From positions 1-64,000 of the forward strand of contig LNFI01000027.1 in the NCBI GenBank assembly GCA_001464615.1: 64,000 nt of DNA, given 5' to 3'. The position numbers and the translations under genes are program-made. This DNA comes from Sphingomonadales bacterium Ga0077557 (GTDB lineage: Bacteria; Pseudomonadota; Alphaproteobacteria; Sphingomonadales; Sphingomonadaceae). Below are positions 25,713 through 34,888 of the stretch, one piece after another; position 1 is the first letter of the stretch; each line of letters begins with the position of its first letter. The notes below the pieces were generated by a model, which was given only the letters and a program-made list of their open reading frames with translations, was not told the DNA's origin and searched no databases.

Positions 25713-26717
25713 CTATTCCGCCGACTTGTCGCTCTTGCGGCGAGTGCGCGGGGCGAGGCCGTCGATGGCGTTGGCGACTCCCGTGCGGGCGCGGCGATCG
25801 ATGCGCAGTTCAAACACATCGGGGCGCGAATAATGGCCATCGGTGTCAAGCGAGGCAAGGCCGCGGCTGATCGCCGAAAGATCGAGATCGGCGACCAGCA
25901 AATCGGGACCTTCCATTGCTTCGGCGATGATGATGCCATCCGGCCCGATAATCGCGCTGCCGCCAAATTGCAGCTGACCTTCGGGCATGCCCATGATCAG
26001 CGCGCGCGCATCGACATCGCCGCCAACTCGCTCCAGCCCCTCGATCAGCTCGCTGCGATCCTGGATCGTCCCCGCTGCCAGCACGAAACAGCGCCCTTCA
26101 AACGCATAATGGCGCGATGCGACGAGATGCACCTCACGCACCGTGGGCCAGGAAGCGACATGCACCGCCTCCCCTTCATGATGCATCGCCGCGCGCACCA
26201 GTGGCATCCAATGCTCCCAGCAAATCAGCTGGCCGAGATTACCCCATTCGGCTTCATGGACTTCCAGCGTCGATCCATCGCCCCGGCCCCAGATCATCCG
26301 TTCGCCATGCGTTGGCACCAGCTTGCGGTGGAGCACCGGCGGCAAATGGGGACGAAAGATATATTGCGTGTTGGTGATCGTCGATCGCACCCGTTCATGC
26401 CCGCCGACACAGACGATGATGCCCGATGCATCGACCAACGCCTGCAGCGGGGCGAGGCGCGGATCATTCTTGCGCAGCGCCTGATCAAGGATGATCGAAT
26501 GCAGCGCCTGCGTGCCCTTATGGTCCCAGATCGCCGCATCGGGCGCTTCGTCGAGCCAGAGCGGATAGCCGCCCAGAAAGGTCTCACCAAACGCCACCAG
26601 CTCCGCGCCGATATCAACCGCATCGCCAACCTGTTCGATCAGCCGCGCAATGCCATAATCGATGCACAACGGCACCGGCGCTGCTTGATAGATCGCCGCC
26701 TTCACACTCTTCGTCAT
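25713..26717 (-). CDS. Nitrilase
   Basis: A 334-residue enzyme with the true-nitrilase pattern: E45 in FGETFLGGYP, K132 in HRKLVPTHGER and C166 in ICWEHWMP. Length and the CWEHWMP box match aliphatic/aromatic nitrilases (nitrile to acid plus ammonia), not amidases. The start overlaps the era stop (ATGA at 26714-26717), so this catabolic gene is coupled to the housekeeping lepB-rnc-era operon, an unusual companion. Substrate range cannot be predicted. Confidence 0.92.
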   Translation of the reverse strand: MTKSVKAAIYQAAPVPLCIDYGIARLIEQVGDAVDIGAELVAFGETFLGGYPLWLDEAPDAAIWDHKGTQALHSIILDQALRKNDPRLAPLQALVDASGIIVCVGGHERVRSTITNTQYIFRPHLPPVLHRKLVPTHGERMIWGRGDGSTLEVHEAEWGNLGQLICWEHWMPLVRAAMHHEGEAVHVASWPTVREVHLVASRHYAFEGRCFVLAAGTIQDRSELIEGLERVGGDVDARALIMGMPEGQLQFGGSAIIGPDGIIIAEAMEGPDLLVADLDLSAISRGLASLDTDGHYSRPDVFELRIDRRARTGVANAIDGLAPRTRRKSDKSAE

Positions 26718-27616
26718 TCTACCCAGTCCAGCCCCATGTCGCGGTACACACTTCGGTCATCATCCCAATTTTCCTTTACCTTGACGTGAAGATAAAGGTG
26801 CACCGGCCGCCCCATCAGGGTTGATAGCTCGGCGCGGGCGCGCGCGCCGATTTCCTTGATGCGTTGGCCGCCCTTGCCGAGCACGATCGCGCGCTGGGTG
26901 GTGCGGGCAACCAGGATCTGCTGGTGGATCTCCACCGATCCGTCCTCGCGCTCCTTATACTGCTCGGTCTCGACCGCGCTCGCATAGGGCAGCTCGGCGT
27001 GGAGCTGGAGGTAGAGTTGCTCGCGCGTCACTTCTGCCGCCAGCATCCGTTCGGTGGCGTCAGAGACCTGATCTTCGGGGAAATGCCAGGGGCCCTTGGG
27101 CATCGCCTTGGCAAAAGCGCTTTTGAGTTCGGGCAGGCCGTCGCCGGTACTCGCGCTGACGAAGAAGATTTCCTCGAACGGCACGGCATCGTTCAGGCGT
27201 TTGGCATGGCCGAGCAGGCGTTCCTTTTCGGCGATGTCGACCTTGTTCAGGACCAGATATTTGGGTTCGCGGCGGTGCTTCAATCCCTCCGCGATCGCCA
27301 TGACCTTGGGGCCAATCCCGCCTTTGCCGTCAACGACGAGCGCGATCACGTCCGCCCCCTCCGCGCCGCTCCAGGCGGCGGCGACCATCGCGCGATCGAG
27401 CCGACGTTTGGGTTCGAAGATGCCGGGCGTATCGACCAGCAAAATCTGGGTATCGCCCTCAATCGCGACACCCATCAGCCGGGTACGCGTCGTCTGCGCC
27501 TTGGGACTGACGATCGCGACCTTTTGCCCGACCAGTGCATTGACGAGCGTCGACTTGCCCGCATTGGGGGCACCGACAACAGCAATCAGGCCGCAGGATT
27601 GTTCGTTCTCATTCAT
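26714..27616 (-). CDS. era: GTPase Era
   Basis: A 300-residue GTPase needed for 16S rRNA maturation and 30S assembly. G1 GAPNAGKST, G3 DTPG and G4 NKVD are visible, followed by a C-terminal KH RNA-binding domain with the VLGKGGQRIKEIG loop. Start taken at 27614-27616 (MNENEQ), since the longer frame runs back toward rnc without homology. It lies 49 bases after rnc, in the usual lepB-rnc-era order. Confidence 0.97.
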   Translation of the reverse strand: MNENEQSCGLIAVVGAPNAGKSTLVNALVGQKVAIVSPKAQTTRTRLMGVAIEGDTQILLVDTPGIFEPKRRLDRAMVAAAWSGAEGADVIALVVDGKGGIGPKVMAIAEGLKHRREPKYLVLNKVDIAEKERLLGHAKRLNDAVPFEEIFFVSASTGDGLPELKSAFAKAMPKGPWHFPEDQVSDATERMLAAEVTREQLYLQLHAELPYASAVETEQYKEREDGSVEIHQQILVARTTQRAIVLGKGGQRIKEIGARARAELSTLMGRPVHLYLHVKVKENWDDDRSVYRDMGLDWVE

Positions 27617-27665
27617 GGGCTGCTCTTGCGCCAGCGCGGATGCGGGGACAAGGGCGTCGTGATGA

Positions 27666-28337
27666 TCAGGGCTCAAGCTGCGCCATCAATGCCGCCGCTG
27701 CTGCGGTCTCTGCTTCTTGCTTCGACGTGCCGCTTGCGCTCGCTTCCGCCAGTTTGCCGACGCTGACCCGAACGGTGAAGACCGGCGCATGGTGAGGGCC
27801 GGACCGATCAATGATGGTGTATTCGGGCGGGCGGCGATTTTGCGCGGCAGCCCATTCCTGCAGCGCCGATTTGGGATGTTGCGGCGCGCGCGCCTGCATC
27901 GTCACCCGATCGCCCCACAGCCGGCGCACCGCCAAGCGCACCGCCATCAGGCCTTGGTCAAGATAGAGCGCGCCGATCAACGCCTCCATCACATCGCCCA
28001 GCACATTATCGCTATCGGCCGCGCCATCATCGCGCGCCTGCTTGCCAAGCTTGAGCCGAGGCGCGACGCCATTGGCGCGCGCGACCGTGGCACAGACCGG
28101 CCCGGTAACCAGTGCATTTAGTCTTTTGGACAATTGGCCCTCTGGTTCGTCGCCAAACAGCTCAAACAGCCATTCAGCGATGATCAGGCCGAGCACGCGA
28201 TCACCCAGAAATTCGAGCCGCTCATAGTTCGCGGCGGCCTGGCTGCCATGCGTCAGCGCCCGATCATAGAGCGCGATGTCTTTCGGCTTGGCCCCAAGCA
28301 GCTGTTCGAGCCAGCCGCCAAGCGCGGTGTCGTTCAA
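27666..28337 (-). CDS. rnc: Ribonuclease III
   Basis: A 223-residue double-strand RNA endonuclease. The signature ERLEFLGDRVLG (about 39-50) and the acidic GDVMEALIGALYLD box form the metal site; a dsRNA-binding domain occupies the last 70 residues. I place the start at TTG 28335-28337, which overlaps the lepB stop (TTGA) and gives the family's usual length. A frame opening at 28397 would overlap lepB by 64 bases and add residues with no family match. Confidence 0.95.
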   Translation of the reverse strand: MNDTALGGWLEQLLGAKPKDIALYDRALTHGSQAAANYERLEFLGDRVLGLIIAEWLFELFGDEPEGQLSKRLNALVTGPVCATVARANGVAPRLKLGKQARDDGAADSDNVLGDVMEALIGALYLDQGLMAVRLAVRRLWGDRVTMQARAPQHPKSALQEWAAAQNRRPPEYTIIDRSGPHHAPVFTVRVSVGKLAEASASGTSKQEAETAAAAALMAQLEP

Positions 28338-29149
28338 AAGCCGCCGCCAATCCGCCCCCAGCGAGCGGCGCTGAACCAGGTCCAGGGCAGGAACCAATTG
28401 GCGGTGCCATTGGTGGAGAAGAACATCACCACCGCTTTGCCCTCCAGATTGCGGGTCGGGACAAAGCCAATTCCTTGACCGACGACCGGCGGAAAGCGGC
28501 TATCGGCGCTGTCGTCACGATTATCACCCATCATGAAGACATGATCGGCCGGCACGATGAACAGGCTTGTATTGTCAGCGGGGGTGTCGCCGCGATCAAG
28601 CACATTATAGCTGCGGCCGCTGGGCAGCGTTTCACGAAACTGCGCATAGCGGCAGATCGGCTTGCCATCGTCGCTATCCTGAAATTCCGCAGAACAGGTA
28701 TAATTGGGGGTAATCGGCACGATGAAATCGGCGATTCGCTGCTTGGGCACCGCCACGCCGTTCAGGATGAGCTGGCCGCGGCGCATCTGGATCGTATCGC
28801 CGGGCAGACCAATCACGCGCTTAATATAATCCTCGCCATTGCCGGGCGGCGCCTTGAACACCGCGACATCGCCGCGTTCAGGGAGCCGCGCGAAAATATG
28901 TCCCGGAATCAGCGGCAGGCTGAACGGCAGGCTATAGCGCGAAAAGCCGTAATTCCATTTCGACACGAACAAATAGTCGCCAACCAACAACCGTGGCAGC
29001 ATCGATTCGGACGGGATGTTGAACGGCGAAAAGATAAAACTGCGAAAGATTGCGACGATGATCACCAGTTTGAGCAGGAACGACAGCGTCTCGCGCGTCT
29101 CGCCGCGCAATGACGTTGGCATCTTGGCAGTGCTGGCGACATCGGTCAT
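28334..29149 (-). CDS. lepB: Signal peptidase I
   Basis: A 271-residue membrane protease that cleaves secretory signal peptides on the periplasmic side. An N-terminal membrane helix (about 22-42) precedes the catalytic Ser (SESM, S49) and Lys (YIKRVIGLPGD, K110). The C-terminal MGDNRDDSADSR box is typical. It is the first gene of the lepB-rnc-era-nitrilase operon. Confidence 0.97.
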   Translation of the reverse strand: MTDVASTAKMPTSLRGETRETLSFLLKLVIIVAIFRSFIFSPFNIPSESMLPRLLVGDYLFVSKWNYGFSRYSLPFSLPLIPGHIFARLPERGDVAVFKAPPGNGEDYIKRVIGLPGDTIQMRRGQLILNGVAVPKQRIADFIVPITPNYTCSAEFQDSDDGKPICRYAQFRETLPSGRSYNVLDRGDTPADNTSLFIVPADHVFMMGDNRDDSADSRFPPVVGQGIGFVPTRNLEGKAVVMFFSTNGTANWFLPWTWFSAARWGRIGGGF

Positions 29150-29319
29150 TGGGCGGCTTTGCTTGGGTGCGCTTGCGGCGTCAAGCCGGGTGTTTCGGGT
29201 GGCAGGCGCTGAATTGGGACGCTAGAGCAGCATTGGCAGGGCTTTGTGCGGCTTTGCCCGATTATGTGGCCAGCCGCGATTAACCCCGCTGCCGTTGGCG
29301 CCAACCTGGAGAAATGCCG

Positions 29320-30816
29320 ATGTCTGCCCCCGATTGGCATCTGATTGAGGCGCTCAATCCACCCCCCTTGCTGTCGCTGTTCGGCGCTGATCCCGATCGG
29401 GTGGCGCGGCTTGGCATCGATGTGGCGGGGCTGCATTTTGATTGGTCAAAGACGCATCTGACCGCAGACGTGCTGACCGCATTCGAATCGCTGGCGCGGG
29501 CGCAGGACCTGCCAGGCCAGCGCGAGGCGCTGTTCCGGGGCGATGCCGTCAACATCACCGAAGGCCGCGCCGCTGAACATACCGCAGAACGCGGCGAAGG
29601 CGCTGCAGACAGCGTCACCCGCGCGGGCCTGCTCCACGCCCGAATGCGCGCGCTGATCGACGCGATTGAAATGGAAGCACTGGGGCCGATCGCACACATC
29701 CTGCATATCGGCATTGGCGGTTCGGCGCTGGGGCCCGATCTGCTGATCGACGCGCTGGGGCGCGATGAAGATCGTTATGAAGTGGCGGTCATCTCCAATG
29801 TTGATGGTTGCGCGCTGGAAGAGGTGTTCGCGCGGTTCGATCCATCAGCGACCCTGCTCGTCATCGCATCAAAGACCTTTACCACCACCGAGACGCTGCT
29901 GAACGCGTCAAGCGCGCTCGAATGGATGCGCGAAGGCGGTAGCGAAGACCCCTATGGCCGCGTGATCGCGCTGACTGCAGCGCCCGACAAAGCCGTGGAA
30001 TGGGGCATTGATGAAACCAGGGTGCTGCCCTTCGCTGAATCGGTCGGCGGGCGCTATTCGCTCTGGTCGTCGATCGGGTTTCCGGCAGCGTTGGCGCTTG
30101 GCTGGGCAGCGTTTGAAGAATTGCTCGAAGGGGCCGGCGAAATGGATCGCCATTTCCGACTTGCTGCAGCGCATGAAAATGCGCCGATGCTCGCCGCCTT
30201 CGCCGACCTTTTTTACACGCAGGTAAAGGGGTGCGCGACGCGCGCCACCTTTGCTTATGATGAGCGGCTGCGGCTGTTGCCGAGCTATCTGCAGCAGCTC
30301 GAAATGGAATCGAACGGCAAGAGCGTCGGGATCGATGGCCAGCCAATTGGGCGCCAGACGGCACCAATCACCTGGGGCGGCGTTGGCACCGATGCCCAGC
30401 ATGCGGTGTTCCAGCTGCTCCATCAGGGCACCCATCTGGTGCCGGTGGAATTCGTTGCCGTTACCGAGCCTGGCGACGCGCTTGATGATGAGCATCACCG
30501 CCAGTTGCTGCTCAATTGCTTTGCGCAAGGAGCCGCGCTGATGGCGGGCCGCGCCAATGATGCCGATCCGGCGCGGGCCTATCCGGGCGACCGCCCGAGC
30601 GCGACGATCCTGATCGAGACGCTCGATCCGCGGTCGCTCGGCGCGCTGATTGCCTTTTATGAACATCGCACCTTTGCCAACGCCGTGCTGCTCGGCCTCA
30701 ATCCGTTCGATCAGTTCGGCGTCGAGCTGGGAAAGGAAATGGCCAAGGCAGCGGGCAGCGGCGGGCTGGACTTTGATGCGTCCACCACCGATCTGATACG
30801 GCGCGCATTCGGATAA
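29320..30816 (+). CDS. pgi: Glucose-6-phosphate isomerase
   Basis: A 498-residue enzyme interconverting glucose-6-phosphate and fructose-6-phosphate. Family boxes include HIGIGGSALGPDL, SKTFTTTETLLNA, ESNGKSVGIDG, GTDAQHAVFQLLHQGTH and PFDQFGVELGK. Two in-frame ATGs lie six bases apart. The GGAG at 29308-29311 is eight bases from the second (29320) but only two from the first, so the second is chosen. It stands alone, 170 bases from divergent lepB. Confidence 0.97.
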   Translation: MSAPDWHLIEALNPPPLLSLFGADPDRVARLGIDVAGLHFDWSKTHLTADVLTAFESLARAQDLPGQREALFRGDAVNITEGRAAEHTAERGEGAADSVTRAGLLHARMRALIDAIEMEALGPIAHILHIGIGGSALGPDLLIDALGRDEDRYEVAVISNVDGCALEEVFARFDPSATLLVIASKTFTTTETLLNASSALEWMREGGSEDPYGRVIALTAAPDKAVEWGIDETRVLPFAESVGGRYSLWSSIGFPAALALGWAAFEELLEGAGEMDRHFRLAAAHENAPMLAAFADLFYTQVKGCATRATFAYDERLRLLPSYLQQLEMESNGKSVGIDGQPIGRQTAPITWGGVGTDAQHAVFQLLHQGTHLVPVEFVAVTEPGDALDDEHHRQLLLNCFAQGAALMAGRANDADPARAYPGDRPSATILIETLDPRSLGALIAFYEHRTFANAVLLGLNPFDQFGVELGKEMAKAAGSGGLDFDASTTDLIRRAFG

Positions 30817-30911
30817 TCCATCCCGCGATCATCTTGCTGCTAGCGAGCGCTGGCAATTCATCCGGCCCGAAGCTCCAGTAGTTGCTGGGGTGATGTCTTC
30901 AAGGAACGACT

Positions 30912-32255
30912 ATGACGACCTATGATTATGACCTGTTCGTGATCGGTGCCGGTTCGGGCGGTGTGCGGGCGGCGCGCGTCTCCTCCGCGCACGGGGCCAA
31001 AGTGGCGATTGCCGAGGAATTCAGGGTCGGCGGCACCTGCGTGATCCGCGGCTGTGTGCCCAAGAAACTGCTCGTCTATGGCGCGCATTTTGCCGAAGAT
31101 CTGGCCGATGCCCGCCGCTTTGGCTGGGATGTGCCCGACTGCGCTTTCGATTGGCCAAGGTTGCGCGACAATGTGCTGGCCGAGGTCGATCGACTCAACG
31201 CCGCCTATACGACCACGCTCGACAGCCATAACGTCGAGGTTATCCTCGACCGCGCTGAGGTCACTGGCCCGAACGAGGTCCGGCTGGGCAGCGGCAAGAC
31301 GGTAACGGCTGGCCGGATCCTGATCGCCACCGGCGCGACGCCGCAATTGCTGCACTTCCCCGGCAGCGAACACGCGATCACCTCCAACGAGGTTTTCCAC
31401 CTGCCCACCCTGCCCAAACGCGTGCTGATCGCGGGTGCAGGCTATATCGCCAATGAATTCGCCGGCATCTTCCACGAATTCGGCAGCGCGGTGACGGTGG
31501 TGAATCGCAGCGACGCCATTCTGCGCGGCTATGACGAGCAGATCCGCGACCGGCTGCTGCAAATATCGATGGGCAAGGGCATCCAGTTCCGGTTCAACAC
31601 CGTGTTCAAATCGATCACCAAGAACGACGATGGCAGCATGCTGGTTGAGTTCACCACCGGCGAACCGATGACGGTGGATTGCGTGATGTTTGCCACCGGC
31701 CGGGTGCCGCATATCGCGGGGCTGGGGCTGGAGGCTGCAGGCGTGCTGCTTGAAAATGGGGCAGTGAAGGTCGACGACGATAACCAGACCAACATCCCCA
31801 GCATCTATGCGGTTGGCGATGTGACCAACCGGGTGCAGCTGACCCCGGTAGCAATTCGCGAAGGCCAGGCCTTTGCTGACACGGTCTTCGGGGGCAAACC
31901 GACCCGGGTTGATTATGGCTGTATCCCGAGCGCGGTGTTCAGCCACCCGCCAATCGGTGCCGTGGGGCTGACCGAAAGCCAGGCCAAGCAGAAATATGGA
32001 TCAGTGCGGGTCTATACCTCTGATTTCCGGCCGATGAAGAATGTGCTGGCTGGCCGCAACGAGCGCGCGCTGTACAAGATGGTGTGCGATGCCGCGACCA
32101 ATCGCGTGGTGGGCCTGCACATGATTGGGCCGGAATCGGGCGAGATCATCCAGTTGGCCGCCGTCGCGCTAAAGGCCGGGCTGACCAAGGACGCGTTCGA
32201 CCAGACCATCGCCCTGCACCCGACCATGGCCGAAGAGCTGGTGCTGATGAAGTAG
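30912..32255 (+). CDS. gor: Glutathione-disulfide reductase
   Basis: A 447-residue flavoprotein disulfide reductase. It has the FAD loop VIGAGSGGVRAAR, redox Cys pair C43/C48 in GTCVIRGCVPKK, an NADPH domain with AGAGYIANEFAG, the second FAD motif IYAVGDVT, and the C-terminal HPTMAEE with the partner His436. CVPKK with these lengths fits Gor rather than dihydrolipoamide dehydrogenase or mercuric reductase. AAGGAACGACT precedes the ATG. Confidence 0.94.
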   Translation: MTTYDYDLFVIGAGSGGVRAARVSSAHGAKVAIAEEFRVGGTCVIRGCVPKKLLVYGAHFAEDLADARRFGWDVPDCAFDWPRLRDNVLAEVDRLNAAYTTTLDSHNVEVILDRAEVTGPNEVRLGSGKTVTAGRILIATGATPQLLHFPGSEHAITSNEVFHLPTLPKRVLIAGAGYIANEFAGIFHEFGSAVTVVNRSDAILRGYDEQIRDRLLQISMGKGIQFRFNTVFKSITKNDDGSMLVEFTTGEPMTVDCVMFATGRVPHIAGLGLEAAGVLLENGAVKVDDDNQTNIPSIYAVGDVTNRVQLTPVAIREGQAFADTVFGGKPTRVDYGCIPSAVFSHPPIGAVGLTESQAKQKYGSVRVYTSDFRPMKNVLAGRNERALYKMVCDAATNRVVGLHMIGPESGEIIQLAAVALKAGLTKDAFDQTIALHPTMAEELVLMK

Positions 32256-32419
32256 CGGCGGGGGGGGGCTACGGATAGCGGCCGATCCGCAATGCGCCTG
32301 AATACGGACCATCGCTGACCCAATCGGCAGCCTGAGTGAGCGATCGTTGCGCCCGGCGAAGCGCTTACTCGTGGGCGTTTAAGGTTGTTGTTAACCAACT
32401 TCGGCCTAACCCGTGGCAC

Positions 32420-33097
32420 ATGGTCGAACCAGCGACATTTTTGCCTTCCGATTTTGAGAAGAGGCGGACGGATGCCGCATGGAAAGCGATATATAGTTCT
32501 CAACTGATCATCGAATTCGGTCTCGACGGTACCATCTTATGGGCGAATGCGACATTTCTTGACGCGATGGGATATTCCCTGACGGAGATCGCAGGGCGAC
32601 ATCACCGAATGTTCTGCGAGCCGACATACACGGCGTCGCCAGAATACGCCGCCTTCTGGCGATCGATTGGTGCGGGTGAATCGCAAACCGGACAATATCG
32701 TCGTCTCGGCAATGCCGGTCGCGTCGTCCATCTACAGGCGACATATAATCCGGTCATGAACGACGATGGGTATCCAGAGCGGATACTAAAGATCGCATCC
32801 GACGTGACTGCTGCCTATGATAAAGCACGGCTTTTTCAAGATGAGCTTCAACGGCAACGGGATACACTGGCGACAACGATGGATGAGTTGGCAGAGATCG
32901 TGTCAACGATCAGCGTCATCGCTTCACAGACAAACCTTCTTGCGCTCAACGCCACCATCGAAGCGGCGCGCGCAGGTGATGCCGGTCGCGGATTCGCGGT
33001 GGTCGCAAACGAGGTCAAGAAACTTGCTACCGATACCAGCAATGCCACAAAACTAGCGAAAGTGATGATGTCGCGGCAAAACATTGTTTCCTGTTAA
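32420..33097 (+). CDS. Short soluble PAS / methyl-accepting chemotaxis-like protein, probably truncated
   Basis: A 225-residue protein without membrane segments. A PAS domain (about 20-125) with [20 protein letters not shown] is followed by a helix that runs straight into the MCP signalling tip ([19 protein letters not shown] and [15 protein letters not shown]), the CheA/CheW contact. In a full receptor the coiled coil continues well past the tip; here the frame stops about 20 residues later (SRQNIVSC). No other frame downstream restores the returning helix. It is either a very short signalling protein or a gene that lost its 3' end. The ATG at 32420 starts just before the PAS domain. Confidence 0.75.
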   Translation: MVEPATFLPSDFEKRRTDAAWKAIYSSQLIIEFGLDGTILWANATFLDAMGYSLTEIAGRHHRMFCEPTYTASPEYAAFWRSIGAGESQTGQYRRLGNAGRVVHLQATYNPVMNDDGYPERILKIASDVTAAYDKARLFQDELQRQRDTLATTMDELAEIVSTISVIASQTNLLALNATIEAARAGDAGRGFAVVANEVKKLATDTSNATKLAKVMMSRQNIVSC

Positions 33098-33265
33098 AGT
33101 TCGCGATGCACGGCAGAGGTGATTGCTCAAAATATTCTGCTCACCCTTTTTAATAAATAACAACGGCGACCCAACACCGGCACAAGGCCAGGTTGACGAT
33201 GAAGGTGTGGCTGGCCGGACATCCCCCTCTCGACAATTCCCGCCCGTCACGGCACCACTCCCCCC

Positions 33266-34888
33266 ATGACCAAAAAATACGACGCACTGATCATCGGCGG
33301 CGGCCATAACGGGCTTGTCTGCGCTTTTTACCTCGCGCGCGCAGGGCTCAAGGTCCGGGTGCTTGAACGCCGCGCCATCATCGGCGGCGCTTGCGTTACC
33401 GAGGAATTCCACCCCGGCTTCCGCAATTCAACCGCGAGCTACACGGTGTCGCTGCTGCGCCCGCAAGTGATTGCCGACATGAAGCTGCACGATCGCGGCT
33501 TTCGCATCATCGAACGCACGATCAGCAATTTCTTCCCCTTTCCGGATACCTATCTGAAACTCGGCGGCGGCACAGCACGCACGCAAGCCGAATTCGCGCG
33601 CTTCTCGCAAAAGGACGCCGATACCTTCCCCGCTTATGAGGAAGCGCTGGAGCGGGTGGCCGAGGTACTGCGCGATTTGTCTTTGAAGACCCCACCCAAT
33701 GCCGGCGGTGGCATCCCAGCGTTGCTGAGCGCCGCATCGCAGGGGCGCAAGCTGGCGGGGATGAGCGTCGATGCGCAGGCCGATGTGCTCGACATGTTCA
33801 CCAAGAGCGCGCGCGATTTCCTCGATGGCTGGTATGAGGACGATCACGTCAAGACCGCCTTCGCGTTTGATGCGGTGGTCGGCAATTATGCGGGCGTCAG
33901 CACGCCGGGGTCCGCCTATGTGCTGCTCCACCACGTGTTCGGCGAAGTGAACGGCAAGAAGGGCGCCTGGGGGCATAGTGTCGGCGGGATGGGCGCGATC
34001 ACCAAGGCGATGGCCGAGGCATGCGTCGAACATGGCGTCGAGATCAGCCTGGAAGCGCCGGTCGCGCATGTTTTGGTCGATGGCGGCAAGGCGGTCGGTG
34101 TAAAGCTCGAATCGGGCGAGGAGATCGCTGCCGATATCATCGCGGCCAATGTCGGCCCGGCGTTGCTCTATCGCCAGCTGATTGCGGGGAGCGACCTGAA
34201 GCCCGATTTCAAGCGCCGGATCGATAACTTCAAGACCGGGTCGGGCACCTTCCGGATGAATGTCGCGCTGTCGGAACTGCCCGATTTCACGGTGCTGCCG
34301 GGCAAAGAGAAGGCCGAGCATCATACCGCCGGGATCATCATCGCGCCGGGCATGGACTATATGGACCAGGCCTATGACGATGCGCGCGCCTTTGGCTGGT
34401 CGAAGGCACCGATTGTCGAGATGAAATTACCATCGACCGTCGACGATTCGCTGGCGCCTGAAGGACTGCACGTCGCCAGCCTGTTCTGCCAGCAATTTGC
34501 GCCCGAGTTGCCGGATGGCCGGTCATGGGATGACGCGCGCGAGGCGGCGGCCGATCACATCATCGATTGCGTCACCCAACATGCGCCCAATTTCAAAGCG
34601 AGCATCATCGCGCGGCAGATCCATTCGCCGCTCGATCTCGAGCGCAAGTTCGGCCTCATCGGCGGCGATATCTTCCACGGCAAGATGGGCCTTGATCAGC
34701 TTTGGGCGGCGCGGCCGGTGCTGGGGCATGGCGATTATCGTAGCCCGATTGCCGGGCTTTATATGTGCGGTTCAGGCACGCATCCGGGCGGCGGTGTTAC
34801 GGGCGCGCCGGGGCACAATGCCGCGCGCGAGATTTTGAAGGACCGGACGATTCTAGGCCGGTTGTTTCGTAAGCGGGCGGCGGCCTGA
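33266..34888 (+). CDS. FAD-dependent oxidoreductase, phytoene desaturase/PYROXD2-like
   Basis: A 540-residue flavoprotein with N-terminal FAD loop IIGGGHNGLVCAFYLARAG and ERRAIIGGACVTEE. It has the C-terminal GLYMCGSGTHPGGGVTGAPGHNAAREIL box typical of the carotenoid-desaturase/PYROXD2 group. Length and the GGxT-G-PG-N motif fit PYROXD2-like proteins more than true phytoene desaturases, and no carotenoid genes lie nearby. Its 3' end overlaps the convergent APC permease gene by 36 bases. Substrate unknown. Confidence 0.88.
   Translation: MTKKYDALIIGGGHNGLVCAFYLARAGLKVRVLERRAIIGGACVTEEFHPGFRNSTASYTVSLLRPQVIADMKLHDRGFRIIERTISNFFPFPDTYLKLGGGTARTQAEFARFSQKDADTFPAYEEALERVAEVLRDLSLKTPPNAGGGIPALLSAASQGRKLAGMSVDAQADVLDMFTKSARDFLDGWYEDDHVKTAFAFDAVVGNYAGVSTPGSAYVLLHHVFGEVNGKKGAWGHSVGGMGAITKAMAEACVEHGVEISLEAPVAHVLVDGGKAVGVKLESGEEIAADIIAANVGPALLYRQLIAGSDLKPDFKRRIDNFKTGSGTFRMNVALSELPDFTVLPGKEKAEHHTAGIIIAPGMDYMDQAYDDARAFGWSKAPIVEMKLPSTVDDSLAPEGLHVASLFCQQFAPELPDGRSWDDAREAAADHIIDCVTQHAPNFKASIIARQIHSPLDLERKFGLIGGDIFHGKMGLDQLWAARPVLGHGDYRSPIAGLYMCGSGTHPGGGVTGAPGHNAAREILKDRTILGRLFRKRAAA

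Noticed and set aside
32368..32400. Possible CtrA box before the PAS/MCP gene (TTAA...TTAACC)
   Set aside because: The two TTAA halves are eight bases apart, whereas the CtrA consensus needs seven.
33266..34888. Carotenoid biosynthesis role for the FAD oxidoreductase (crtI)
   Set aside because: No crt genes are adjacent and the C-terminal motif fits the PYROXD2-like group better.
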